From positions 248,001 through 312,000 of the forward strand of contig SNAP01000002.1 of the NCBI GenBank assembly GCA_022496785.1: DNA of 64,000 nt, read 5' to 3'. The stretch's first letter is position 1, and every line of letters begins with the position of its first letter. Under the pieces are notes generated by a model. The model saw only the letters and a list, made by a program, of their open reading frames with translations, ran no database searches and was not told where the DNA came from. This stretch comes from Marinilabiliaceae bacterium JC040. GTDB lineage: Bacteria > Bacteroidota > Bacteroidia > Bacteroidales > Marinifilaceae. A program made the position numbers and the translations under genes. Below are positions 28,517 through 37,300 of this stretch, piece by piece.

Positions 28517-28526
28517 TGACGAACAT
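28517..28526. promoter_or_regulatory. Shared decamer TGACGAACAT, site 1
   Basis: Lies in the 149-base gap upstream of the PAS kinase gene and beyond the end of the ATP-grasp gene. The same decamer, also followed by an AT-rich stretch, appears before the ferredoxin gene at 32720-32729. Possible regulator site; not assigned. Confidence 0.25.
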
Positions 28527-28554
28527 TAATTATTTATATAAGAAAAATAAACAA

Positions 28555-29766
28555 TTATTCATTGTAGTTTGTGATATACGATAGAAAAGCATCTTCTCTA
28601 TTGGGAAGACTAATATTTACAAATCCAGATTTAAGTCTGTTATCTACTGTACACACTGGATTCTTTAGCTTTTCTTTATTGATGAAAAGACGAACATCTT
28701 TTATATATTTTGTACAAAGATACCCCCTATAATTATGATCTATCTTCTTAGATAAGGCTAAAGCTAGTATACCCATATTATATCTAAGATTTATTTCTAT
28801 ACAAGGATGGACCTTCACTTCATTTACATCTTTATATAATAAGCAATCAATTCCAAGGTATCCATAATAACTAGTCTTCAATTTACTTTTATCTATTATA
28901 GACAAATGCTTTTCTACAATTTCCTGAAAATTTATCTTGGATACTATATTTTTAAGATCCTCATTATTTCTATAAACATCTTCAAAATGTAAATTTGTAC
29001 CCTGATAATTTCCTTCTTCATCTGTAAAGAAACTCGTTTTACCAATAAAAGATACTTCTCCTAATTCATTTATGTAATATTGTAAAGAAAAATCTATAAT
29101 CTTATCAAATTTCTTTTCAAGCATAACAAAACCATACTGTTTTATTACACCATTAATCCATTGTTTGTCATAATTAGATAATGATTTTCTATCAATAATT
29201 CTTACTCCTCTACCAGAAGAACTCCAGGGAGATTTCATTACCAAAGAATTTCCTAATCCATCAAAACTTACTAGTTCTTCAATAGATTGAACACTTATAG
29301 GACATTCCTCTATCGAAGGAAAGATTTTTACATCCTTATTTTTTAATAATTTTTCTAGAATTTTCTGAGAAAAAGTTCTACTGTATAAATCTCTAAAATC
29401 TATATTCCAAGATGAATTAATTACATCCTTATATGAATCAGAACAATAATCATAAATATCTCTAAATATGAAATGCATTACAGGACTCCACCCCCAAGGT
29501 CGTAGAAAATTTATATTTCTATCTTTTATTTCCGATAATTTAAGATATTCTGGTAAAGTAAAACCACAATTTAAAATAAAAGACAACCAATCTTTAGGAA
29601 CTTCGTTTTTAACTACAACTATATCATTTGGCTTAGCTAAAAAAGAAACTATCAATTCTAAATCTTCTTCTATAGCTCTCAATCTTGCTGGTGGCATATA
29701 TGAATGATATCCATTCCCCACTGCCAATTCACAAGTAGAATTAAAAAAATATATATCTGGATTCAC
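28555..29766 (-). CDS. Uncharacterised ATP-grasp-like protein
   Basis: 403-residue protein that I cannot place in a named family. The C-terminal two thirds look like an ATP-grasp ligase: LVMKSPWSSSGRGVRIID resembles the flexible ATP-binding loop, GFVMLEKKFDKIIDFSLQYY the adenine-linker strand, and YLGIDCLLY with HPCIEINLRYNMG the Mg-binding acidic/Asn site. The N-terminal part (FFNSTCELAVGNGYHSYMPP) is distinctive. It is the last gene of a four-gene operon and overlaps the upstream activator gene by one base, so a role linked to the dehydratase-like enzyme (ligating a small molecule or modifying a partner) is an inference only. Confidence 0.7.
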   Translation of the reverse strand: MNPDIYFFNSTCELAVGNGYHSYMPPARLRAIEEDLELIVSFLAKPNDIVVVKNEVPKDWLSFILNCGFTLPEYLKLSEIKDRNINFLRPWGWSPVMHFIFRDIYDYCSDSYKDVINSSWNIDFRDLYSRTFSQKILEKLLKNKDVKIFPSIEECPISVQSIEELVSFDGLGNSLVMKSPWSSSGRGVRIIDRKSLSNYDKQWINGVIKQYGFVMLEKKFDKIIDFSLQYYINELGEVSFIGKTSFFTDEEGNYQGTNLHFEDVYRNNEDLKNIVSKINFQEIVEKHLSIIDKSKLKTSYYGYLGIDCLLYKDVNEVKVHPCIEINLRYNMGILALALSKKIDHNYRGYLCTKYIKDVRLFINKEKLKNPVCTVDNRLKSGFVNISLPNREDAFLSYITNYNE

Positions 29767-30548
29767 TAATTCGATTCTAAATTATTTAATTTATATAACA
29801 TCTTGCCATATACACAACAACCAATCGCACCATTAAATTGAGCATCAGGCAAAGGAATAACCTCATCATATTCTGTTCCAAGAAATTTTATTACAGCTTT
29901 ATTCGAAGCTACACCACCTCCTACAAACAATTTTTTTGCTTTATAATGAGATAAAATTCCTTTTAATCTTCTAAATAAAGAATAATTAACTCCTGCACAC
30001 AATCTATCTAATGAGATTCCTTCTGCAATTTTACCTATCAATTCCGACTCTGAGAAAACAGCACAAGTAGAATTAAGCTCCACTGGATTCTCTGAATATT
30101 CTGAAAGGGTCTCAAGTGATACTTCTAAAACATTTGCCATATTTTCTAAATATCTTCCACAAGAAGCTGCACATTTATCATTTAAATCCATATTTGTTAA
30201 AACAGAATTCTCGATACGCATTACCTTTACATCCTGACCTCCTATATCTAAAAGAATAAAATCCTCTTCTTTAGATTGGTAACAAGCTCCTAATGCATGT
30301 GCCTTTAATTCATTTATAGATGTAAAATCATTTAAATTAGTATTATTCCTTCCATAACCTGTAGATATTTTTATATCAACAGGTATATCTGTAAGTCGAG
30401 ATAAATCAAAATGTAATGAATCACGATAATTACAATAATCTCTATAAAACTCCATTGTAGATAGCTGCTTTTTATAAATAACCTTATCATCATTCATAAT
30501 CATCAACTTAACAGCTCTACTTCCCATATCAGCACCTAATACATTCAT
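29766..30548 (-). CDS. BadF/BcrA/HgdC-type ATPase, activator of 2-hydroxyacyl-CoA dehydratase-like proteins
   Basis: 260-residue ASKHA-fold ATPase. Family members form homodimers that share one [4Fe-4S] cluster and inject a low-potential electron into an HgdB-type partner, driven by ATP. Motifs: GADMGSRAVKLMI (phosphate 1), LLDIGGQDVKVM (phosphate 2), NDKCAASCGRYLE and NSTCAVFSESELI (cluster cysteines), VGGGVASNKAV (adenosine). A second Cys in CAASC is unusual compared with the common CAAGTGRF form. Its start overlaps the dehydratase-like gene by 4 bases, so the pair is translationally coupled. Confidence 0.93.
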   Translation of the reverse strand: MNVLGADMGSRAVKLMIMNDDKVIYKKQLSTMEFYRDYCNYRDSLHFDLSRLTDIPVDIKISTGYGRNNTNLNDFTSINELKAHALGACYQSKEEDFILLDIGGQDVKVMRIENSVLTNMDLNDKCAASCGRYLENMANVLEVSLETLSEYSENPVELNSTCAVFSESELIGKIAEGISLDRLCAGVNYSLFRRLKGILSHYKAKKLFVGGGVASNKAVIKFLGTEYDEVIPLPDAQFNGAIGCCVYGKMLYKLNNLESN

Positions 30549-31555
30549 TCAGAACAATTTTTAAATAATTTTCTATCTTTTACCATATCAATAAATGCCT
30601 CTAAACGCAATTTTGTTCTAGCATCTACATTCACACTTTTGTCTCCTTCAATATGTAGAATAGGTATATCAATAGATTTCTTCATTAAAAGATACTGTAC
30701 ACTTCTATAGCAAAATGACTGGTTATAATATACTATCGCATCAATCTTTCTTTCTTCTATTTGTTTTTTTATTTCAGAAATTCTAGATGCTGTATCATAT
30801 GGATATGTAAATAAAAGATATTGTTCATATACATCTCTACAATCAGAATGCCTATGCATACTAAATTCTCTTTGCACCTCATTATAAACAACACATGCGT
30901 TTTGACTCTCTATAAAATCGTATAAATCTGTTGTTATTGGAGGAACTCCAACATACCCGATCCTTAAAGAAAAAGGTAAAGATTCTCTATCACGTATTTC
31001 TATGAGTTTCTCATCTATTTCTAATTCAAATTTCTTATAATCCAAATTAAAATCACTCATACAAACTTGATATAAATGATTTTCAAAACCCTTTACTTTA
31101 CATTCTGTATATGATAGTTTATCTAATTCTATAATTTTATCCCTTAATGGAGATAAAGATTTTCTTACACTCTCAACCTCTTCAAGAGAAACATTAAAAT
31201 GATTCATAAATTTATCTATAGAAGATTTAATAGATAAATAATCTCTACTTATAGGAAATTCAAAAGGATGAACAATAATTCCTCTATCTGCTAATAATTC
31301 TGCTAATACAATACTATTTGAACAATCTCCCGATACAACTGCTACTATTTCTTTTATATCATGACTTAAACAAACTCCATATATCCCCTTTATCCAAGAA
31401 CAGTAACTAGCAGGGAAACCATCTTCTTCTGCTATTTTAATATACTTAGATATATCATCTGCTGTTATAAAAATATTATTAAGATCTAAAGGAGTATATC
31501 CTGCTGCAATCAATACCTCTGACGGAACAGTAGTCGTAATTCCAATATATTTCAT
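30545..31555 (-). CDS. HgdB-type 2-hydroxyacyl-CoA dehydratase subunit-like Fe-S protein
   Basis: 336-residue protein of the 2-hydroxyacyl-CoA dehydratase subunit D family (opening IGITTTVPSEVLIAAGYTPL, then FPASYCSWIKG, VVSGDCSNSI and NQSFCYRSVQYLL). Cys52, Cys78 and Cys282 occupy the spacing expected for the three cluster ligands; additional Cys residues (62 and others) exist. True dehydratases need two such subunits and usually a CoA-transferase or CoA ligase; only one is here. A single subunit paired with its ATPase is the arrangement known for double-cubane cluster proteins, so that class is a serious alternative. One base after the PerR-like gene. Confidence 0.88.
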   Translation of the reverse strand: MKYIGITTTVPSEVLIAAGYTPLDLNNIFITADDISKYIKIAEEDGFPASYCSWIKGIYGVCLSHDIKEIVAVVSGDCSNSIVLAELLADRGIIVHPFEFPISRDYLSIKSSIDKFMNHFNVSLEEVESVRKSLSPLRDKIIELDKLSYTECKVKGFENHLYQVCMSDFNLDYKKFELEIDEKLIEIRDRESLPFSLRIGYVGVPPITTDLYDFIESQNACVVYNEVQREFSMHRHSDCRDVYEQYLLFTYPYDTASRISEIKKQIEERKIDAIVYYNQSFCYRSVQYLLMKKSIDIPILHIEGDKSVNVDARTKLRLEAFIDMVKDRKLFKNCSE

Positions 31556-31556
31556 A

Positions 31557-31979
31557 TTATACTTCTCTAGATTCTAAACAAGTCTTACATACCCCTTTTA
31601 AAAAGATATAGTGTTCATTAATTTGAAAATCTTTCAAGTTCATAAAAGTTTTTATCTCCTCCTCTAAACCAAAATCATATACAGCACCACACACTACACA
31701 TTTAAAATGACCATGCAAACTTGTGTCTGCATCATACCTCACCTCTTTCTCTTCAATTGTTAATGCTTGAACAACTCCATGTGATAAAAACAATTTCATT
31801 GTATTATACACTGTTGTTCGCGATAAAGTTGGGAACATCCCTCTTAATGAATCAAAAATCGTATCCACTGTTGGATGATTTCTTTCTCTAAGAAGATATT
31901 CTAAAATTTTCATTCTATGAAAAGAAGGACGTATACCTTGACTCTTAAGATATACATCAATATTGTTTACATCTACCAT
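31557..31979 (-). CDS. Fur-family regulator, PerR-like
   Basis: 140-residue Fur-superfamily repressor. Winged helix with FPTLSRTTVYNTMKLF. All five residues that bind the regulatory metal in Bacillus PerR align: His35, Asp83, His89, His91 and Asp102. The structural zinc cysteines are present as Cys94/Cys97 (CVVC) and Cys131/Cys134 (CKTC). Asp at the last position is the peroxide-sensing form, so I predict a PerR rather than an iron-sensing Fur. First gene of the operon with the dehydratase-like protein; a PerR-box-like palindrome lies 10 bases upstream of its start. Confidence 0.9.
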   Translation of the reverse strand: MVDVNNIDVYLKSQGIRPSFHRMKILEYLLRERNHPTVDTIFDSLRGMFPTLSRTTVYNTMKLFLSHGVVQALTIEEKEVRYDADTSLHGHFKCVVCGAVYDFGLEEEIKTFMNLKDFQINEHYIFLKGVCKTCLESREV

Positions 31980-31988
31980 AATCTAAAA

Positions 31989-32003
31989 CTGTAATAATTA
32001 CAA
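31989..32003. promoter_or_regulatory. Candidate PerR box
   Basis: CTGTAAT-A-ATTACAA: a 7-1-7 arrangement matching 11 of 14 half-site positions of the PerR consensus TTATAAT-N-ATTATAA. It overlaps the end of the -7 box of the perR-like promoter and the expected transcription start, a position that would block transcription. Confidence 0.65.
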
Positions 32004-32030
32004 AAATACAATCTTTATTCAATAATCAAA
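32001..32030 (-). promoter_or_regulatory. Promoter of the perR-like operon
   Basis: Minus strand: TTTG (32027-32030), 18-base spacer, TATTTTTG (32001-32008). Full consensus Bacteroidota promoter, 21 bases ahead of the start codon at 31979. Confidence 0.8.
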
Positions 32031-32070
32031 AATGAGTTAAAGATTTAAGATTTTTACGTATCTTTATTAC

Positions 32071-32709
32071 ATGCTAAAATCTAAAGATATTATTGATATT
32101 TTCCCTTTTGAAGAGGAAGAACTAATAAAAGATATTTTCAAAGAAAGTAGCTTTACTAGCCTTGATGAAAACACTCAACTTATAAAGGAGGGTGAATATA
32201 TAAAATCATTTCCTTTAATTGTTTCTGGCTGTATTAAAGTCTCAAGATTAGATCTTGATGGAGATGAACTACTACTATACTATCTAAATAAAGGTGAAGT
32301 CTGTACAATGGCTCTTACATGTTGTACTACTAATATTAAAAGTAATATACAAGCTATTGCAATTGAAGACAGTAAGATTCTAAAAATTCCTGTTAAATTT
32401 ATTGATGAATGGATGTATAAATATCCTTCTTGGAAAAAATTCATTATGAGTTCTTATAGATTCAAGTTTGAAGAACTTCTTAATACTATTGATTCTATTG
32501 CTTTTATGAAGATGGATCAACGACTTGTATTATACTTCAAGAATCTATACAGAAGTACACACAAAAAAGAATTTATCGGATCTCACAAACAAATAGCCTA
32601 CGACTTAAACACCTCTAGAGAAGTCGTTTCTAGACTATTAAAAAAACTTGAAAAAAATAAAAAAATAGTAATATCTAGGAATAAAATAGATTTTTCTTCA
32701 CTTCTGTAA
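32071..32709 (+). CDS. Crp/Fnr-family regulator (redox cluster)
   Basis: 212-residue regulator: cyclic-nucleotide-binding-like beta barrel (LIKEGEYIKSFPLIVSGCIK, LYYLNKGEVCTMALTCCTT) and a C-terminal helix-turn-helix (SHKQIAYDLNTSREVVSRLLKKLEK). The CTMALTCC stretch is found in several anaerobe Crp/Fnr proteins; whether its cysteines bind a cofactor is unknown. No N-terminal Fnr-type cysteine cluster. Divergent from the perR-like operon (91-base shared region) and upstream of the ferredoxin and flavoprotein genes. Confidence 0.9.
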   Translation: MLKSKDIIDIFPFEEEELIKDIFKESSFTSLDENTQLIKEGEYIKSFPLIVSGCIKVSRLDLDGDELLLYYLNKGEVCTMALTCCTTNIKSNIQAIAIEDSKILKIPVKFIDEWMYKYPSWKKFIMSSYRFKFEELLNTIDSIAFMKMDQRLVLYFKNLYRSTHKKEFIGSHKQIAYDLNTSREVVSRLLKKLEKNKKIVISRNKIDFSSLL

Positions 32710-32719
32710 CTTTTATCAC

Positions 32720-32729
32720 TGACGAACAT
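32720..32729. promoter_or_regulatory. Shared decamer TGACGAACAT, site 2
   Basis: Located 50 bases before the ferredoxin ATG, in the gap after the Crp/Fnr gene. Repeats the decamer at 28517-28526; both are followed by AT-rich sequence. Could be a site for the local Crp/Fnr protein, but it shows no internal dyad. Confidence 0.25.
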
Positions 32730-32778
32730 AATTTTTACCTCTTTATTTGTATCATATTAACAAATCATATATAAATAA

Positions 32779-32973
32779 ATGAGAGATATTATTGTAAATA
32801 ACGACCTATGTGCTAAAGATCATGTTTGTCCACTAGTAAAACTTTGTCCAGCAGATGCTATTAGCCAAAAAAGCATTTATGATGCTCCTACTGTCGATTT
32901 AGATAAATGTGTAAGATGTGGAAAATGTGTAAAATTATGTCCTTATAAAGCTTTTAACTTTAGTAAATCATAA
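32779..32973 (+). CDS. Small ferredoxin with one canonical and one irregular cysteine motif
   Basis: 64-residue Fe-S protein. The C-terminal motif is canonical, CVRCGKCVKLCP (Cys44, 47, 50, 54). The N-terminal motif is spaced C-x5-C-x5-C (Cys11, 17, 23) instead of CxxCxxC, so the first cluster may be altered or absent. It lies 5 bases upstream of a disulfide flavoprotein gene, which suggests that the two exchange electrons. Could feed the HgdC-type ATPase encoded on the other strand. Confidence 0.88.
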   Translation: MRDIIVNNDLCAKDHVCPLVKLCPADAISQKSIYDAPTVDLDKCVRCGKCVKLCPYKAFNFSKS

Positions 32974-32978
32974 AATAT

Positions 32979-34376
32979 ATGAAAAAATTTGATGCAATAG
33001 TTATTGGAATGGGTCCTGCTGGTATGGCAATTACAGCTATGGGATCTGCAATGGGTTTAAAAATTCTTTCTGTTGAAGGAAATAAAGTTGGTGGTGAATG
33101 TTTAAATATTGGATGTATTCCTTCAAAAGGAATCTTAAAAGCTTCCGAGAATATTTATAATGCAAGGAATCTTGACAAATACGGTTTTTCATCTGAATTT
33201 AAACTAAATGGAGGTGACCCTCTTGAAATAGTTAGAAACAATGTAAAAGCTATTAATAACAAAAAATTCTTAAAGACTTTTGAAAAAGCCACTCTAATAC
33301 AAGGATTTGCTAGCTTCATTGATAAAAAAACTATAAGTGTAAATAATGAAAAATACACTGCTAAAAATATATTTATAGCTACTGGTACTCATCCATTCAT
33401 ACCCCCTATACCTGGTTTAAAAGATATAGAATACCTAACAAATGAGAATATCTTTGAACTAAAACACACTCCTAAAAGCATGACTATTATTGGAGGTGGA
33501 GCAATAGGTTCAGAAATGGCTCAGGCTTTTTCTCGACTTGGTAGTAAAGTAACAATCATACAAATGGATAGTCACCTTATTCCTAATGGAGATAAAGATG
33601 CAGCAGAAATCTTAGAAGATGCTTTTAAGAAAGAAGGTATTGATGTATATAACAATACAGCTATAAGTAAAATAGAAAAAGATAATAATGAAATAATAGT
33701 TCATACAGATAAAGGTATATTCAATTCTGAAAAAATTCTTGTAGCTGCAGGAAGAGAAGCTACATTAACTGGTATGAATCTAGCTGAAATAGGTATTAAA
33801 TTAGGTAAAAATAAAATTCTTGTTGATTCTCGATTAAGAACTAATATTAAAAACATATATGCTGTTGGAGATATTAATGGAATAGCTCAACTATCACATG
33901 CCGCTATGCACCAAGGAATGCTTGCTTTAATGGATGCAATTAGTCCTATTTCTATTAAAAGATTAAAATACAAAAACTACACCTTACCTTGGTCTGTTTT
34001 CACATCTCCTGAAAGTTCTCAAGTTGGACTAACAGAAAAAGAAGCTAAAGCAAAAGGTCTTAAATATGAAATCACTAAGAAAGATTATTCTTCTTATGGA
34101 CTTACAGTATCAGTTGGTAAACCTGATGGTTTTATAAAAGTTATACATTCTCCTATGGGTAAAATATATGGAGTAACAATCATTGGAGAGAATTCTTCTG
34201 AACTTATAAACGAATGGGCATTAGCCATTCAGAATAAAATAAAATTGCATCAAGTAATGATGACTATGCATTCATTCCCTTCTTTTAGTATGCTAAACAA
34301 AATGGTAACTGAAGATTGGATGATGAAAAAAATGAATAACAATCTTCTTAAGAAGTTTATTAAATGGTTATATTAA
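32979..34376 (+). CDS. FAD-dependent pyridine nucleotide-disulfide oxidoreductase (Lpd/Mer-like)
   Basis: 465-residue flavoprotein with the fold of lipoamide dehydrogenase. N-terminal FAD site (AIVIGMGPAGMAIT), redox-active disulfide GGECLNIGCIPSKG (Cys41, Cys46), NAD(P)H site (TIIGGGAIGSEMAQAFSRLG), and AVGDINGIAQLSHAA for FAD. The C-terminal interface motif of lipoamide dehydrogenase (HPTxxE) is changed to FPSFSM, so both the catalytic His and the Glu are missing and lipoamide is an unlikely substrate. No 2-oxoacid dehydrogenase genes nearby. Five bases after the ferredoxin gene; ends one base before the convergent tamB stop. Confidence 0.9.
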   Translation: MKKFDAIVIGMGPAGMAITAMGSAMGLKILSVEGNKVGGECLNIGCIPSKGILKASENIYNARNLDKYGFSSEFKLNGGDPLEIVRNNVKAINNKKFLKTFEKATLIQGFASFIDKKTISVNNEKYTAKNIFIATGTHPFIPPIPGLKDIEYLTNENIFELKHTPKSMTIIGGGAIGSEMAQAFSRLGSKVTIIQMDSHLIPNGDKDAAEILEDAFKKEGIDVYNNTAISKIEKDNNEIIVHTDKGIFNSEKILVAAGREATLTGMNLAEIGIKLGKNKILVDSRLRTNIKNIYAVGDINGIAQLSHAAMHQGMLALMDAISPISIKRLKYKNYTLPWSVFTSPESSQVGLTEKEAKAKGLKYEITKKDYSSYGLTVSVGKPDGFIKVIHSPMGKIYGVTIIGENSSELINEWALAIQNKIKLHQVMMTMHSFPSFSMLNKMVTEDWMMKKMNNNLLKKFIKWLY

Positions 34377-37300
34377 TTATTGATTTTTTGTATCAGGCTG
34401 GGTCTTTTCTTTAGATTCAGCCTTTTTCTTTTTCTTCTTTTTTCCAAATATCGCTCTGAAATAACTCTTCAATAAATCTGTAAAACTATTAAATTCCTCT
34501 CTATATATAATACCTACTCCCTGTGTAGTTTTAGACGACTTATATGTTATTTGATCATTGGTATGCGTATAAGCTTTTAATCTTAAATTACCTTTTTCAT
34601 TTAATTTTATATCTAAATCAAAATCTCCAACTATAGGATTATCTCTTGTTACTGCATTTTTATTACTTCCTGTATCTATATTACCATTTACATTAAGTCT
34701 TACTCTATCCGAAAATAATTGTGTTGATAAAGCTAATTCAAACTCATTACTAGACACCTCATCCTCTGGTCTATATTTAAAACCAATATCAAAATCATCA
34801 CTAATCTGAGAAATTAAATTAGAAAATTGATTTGATAACATCTCACTTACTGTTGTTAAACCAGCTGCTGCTCCAATATTTCTATTTGAATTTTCTAATT
34901 GCATATAGTTTGGTGTATTAAATCTATTTAATACCATCAAATATAATATTTGCTCATTCATATCATCCTCACTTCTGAATAGGCCCTGTACATACGACTT
35001 ATTCTGCTCATTTAAAGTCGGGAAATCTATATTAAATTTTACATTAGGATCCATTATATTATTTGAAATATGCATAATACAATTCACTGGAACCTTACTA
35101 GTTTTAGAGATATTAGGATCATCATCATTTGGCATTAAATCATATAAATTTGTACGCAATTTATATATTGCCGTAATATCTACATTTGCTAATAAAGGAT
35201 CTCCATTCCAACTTATCGATCCTCCTTCTCCAAGTTCAAATTTCTTATTCACTATATTCTGAAGACTAAACATATAACTACCTTCTGATAGATTATACTT
35301 TCCATACATCTCAAGATCTTTAGTACTACTCATACTTATCTTCAGATCTCCTCTACCTTTAGCTTTTAATATATCTCCTACTTGTTTATTAAATATTATC
35401 TGTGTATCAACATCATCTGTTATTTCAAGATTACAATTCACATTATAATTAAAATAACTTTCTACTTTCTTAGACGTTTTCTTACGATTTAATAATTTAT
35501 CATCTTCTTCTATCTCTTTTTCCTCATGACTAATAAAAGTCAAACAATCTTGAGCATTTGATGCTACACTATTGGAAATAGGTATAAACAATTCTGATAG
35601 TTTATTCGTTTTAACTTTTATATCTATATCAAGATTCTTACTATCACCTACAATATCAGATTTTCCTGTTAAGAATGCTTTACCATAAAAATTCTGATTA
35701 TCTGTAAAATTAGAATTTAATACCATAAAATTATTCATACTTAATAATAACTTGCTTTTAAAAGATGGTAAAAACTTAATCATACCATTAAGTCTTGCTT
35801 CGTTATTATTAGGATCATAAATAGTAAAATCTTTAAAATTCACTGTATTATTATCAACTAATAATGAATCTGAAAAATGATATTTAACTCTAGTTGATTT
35901 AGAAACAATCTGAGCACTATCTATTTGAATAGATCCATCTATTTTAGGTGATTTTAATTTATCTCCTAAATGTAAATTTGCATTTACTTCTCCCTTCTCA
36001 CACTGTGCATAGTCTTTTATAAACAAGTCTACATAAGAAAGAGGACATTTATTTAAGATAACATTTAAATCTATATTATTGTTAGATGGCTTATATGTAC
36101 CTACTATATTTATTTTCTTTTCATTATTATAGATAGAATTTATATCCATAAGAATAGTCTGACTTTGATTATTCCATATCGAATTTATTGTAATATCACC
36201 AAATTCATGTCCGTCATATGTAAAATCATTTATACTCAAATCGGAAGTGAATTGTATCTTATCAAAAATATTTGAAACTCTTACTCCCCCATTTATTATT
36301 CCTCTAAATTTAGAATCATCATCTCCTATTAGGCTATACATTCTAGAAAAATCACAATTACTAAATGTCATAGACATAGAATTATCCTTATTCCGTGTTA
36401 ATAAACCTGAGATATTAATAAAGTGATCTCTTTTATATACCTCAAAATTATCAACCTCTATATGCTTAGAAGCTACTACAAGGTGAGAAGGCTTAAATGT
36501 CCATACACTATCTGCAACAATAAGACTTCCTTCATCAAAATTAATATCTAATTTGGGCTTATTATTAGCATCTTTTACAACCAAAGCATCACATGAGAAA
36601 TATCCTCCATAAGTTGAAATCCCCCAATTATTCCACGATAACGAACTTCTTATTTTATTATCTGATGCCTCTAGTTTGCTCTTAACATTAAAGAACTTAT
36701 ACTTATCTAATAAAATAAAAGTTCCTAATGATATTTTTGATTTAACTTTTTCTTTCTTGCTATTTAAACGTATATCTAAATCCTTAAAAACTGTCTTCTT
36801 ATATCTTAAACCATCAGAATGTATATCAAGTTTAATATCAGGACTAGAATATCTATAATTCCAATTTAAAGATGTATTATTAGAAACATACACATCAGGA
36901 TAAAATATATTTAAAATCTCATTTATATTATCAACCTTTAAATCTAATTTGAAACTATTAGACGAATAATTTCTAAGATTATATCTTGGTGGAGTAAAGT
37001 TTGGTAAATTTGAATAAATTATATACCAAAAATCTTGTATAAGATATTGTAATTCATATTTACCCATAAGATTCGCTTTTAAGAAATCTGAATCCAGCGA
37101 GATCTTCTTTACTTTATCTTTTATCCCTGTAAATAGAGTGAAATTCTTTACATCAACAACTTCCCTATCTGAAATACATTTAGTATCAGCAACATTTATT
37201 CTACCCTTTATATCATTTATATTTGTACCCTCAAAATCGGCATTTATTTTAGTAAAAATCGTTACATCCTTATCAAATAAATGTAATTCCTTTAAATTAA

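Noticed and set aside
30545-31555. Classic 2-hydroxyglutaryl- or lactoyl-CoA dehydratase pathway
   Set aside because: Only one dehydratase-type subunit, and no CoA-transferase, CoA ligase or acyl-CoA dehydrogenase genes nearby; kept as an alternative but not as the main call.
32979-34376. Lipoamide dehydrogenase (E3) of a 2-oxoacid dehydrogenase
   Set aside because: The His-Glu dyad is missing and no E1/E2 genes are adjacent.
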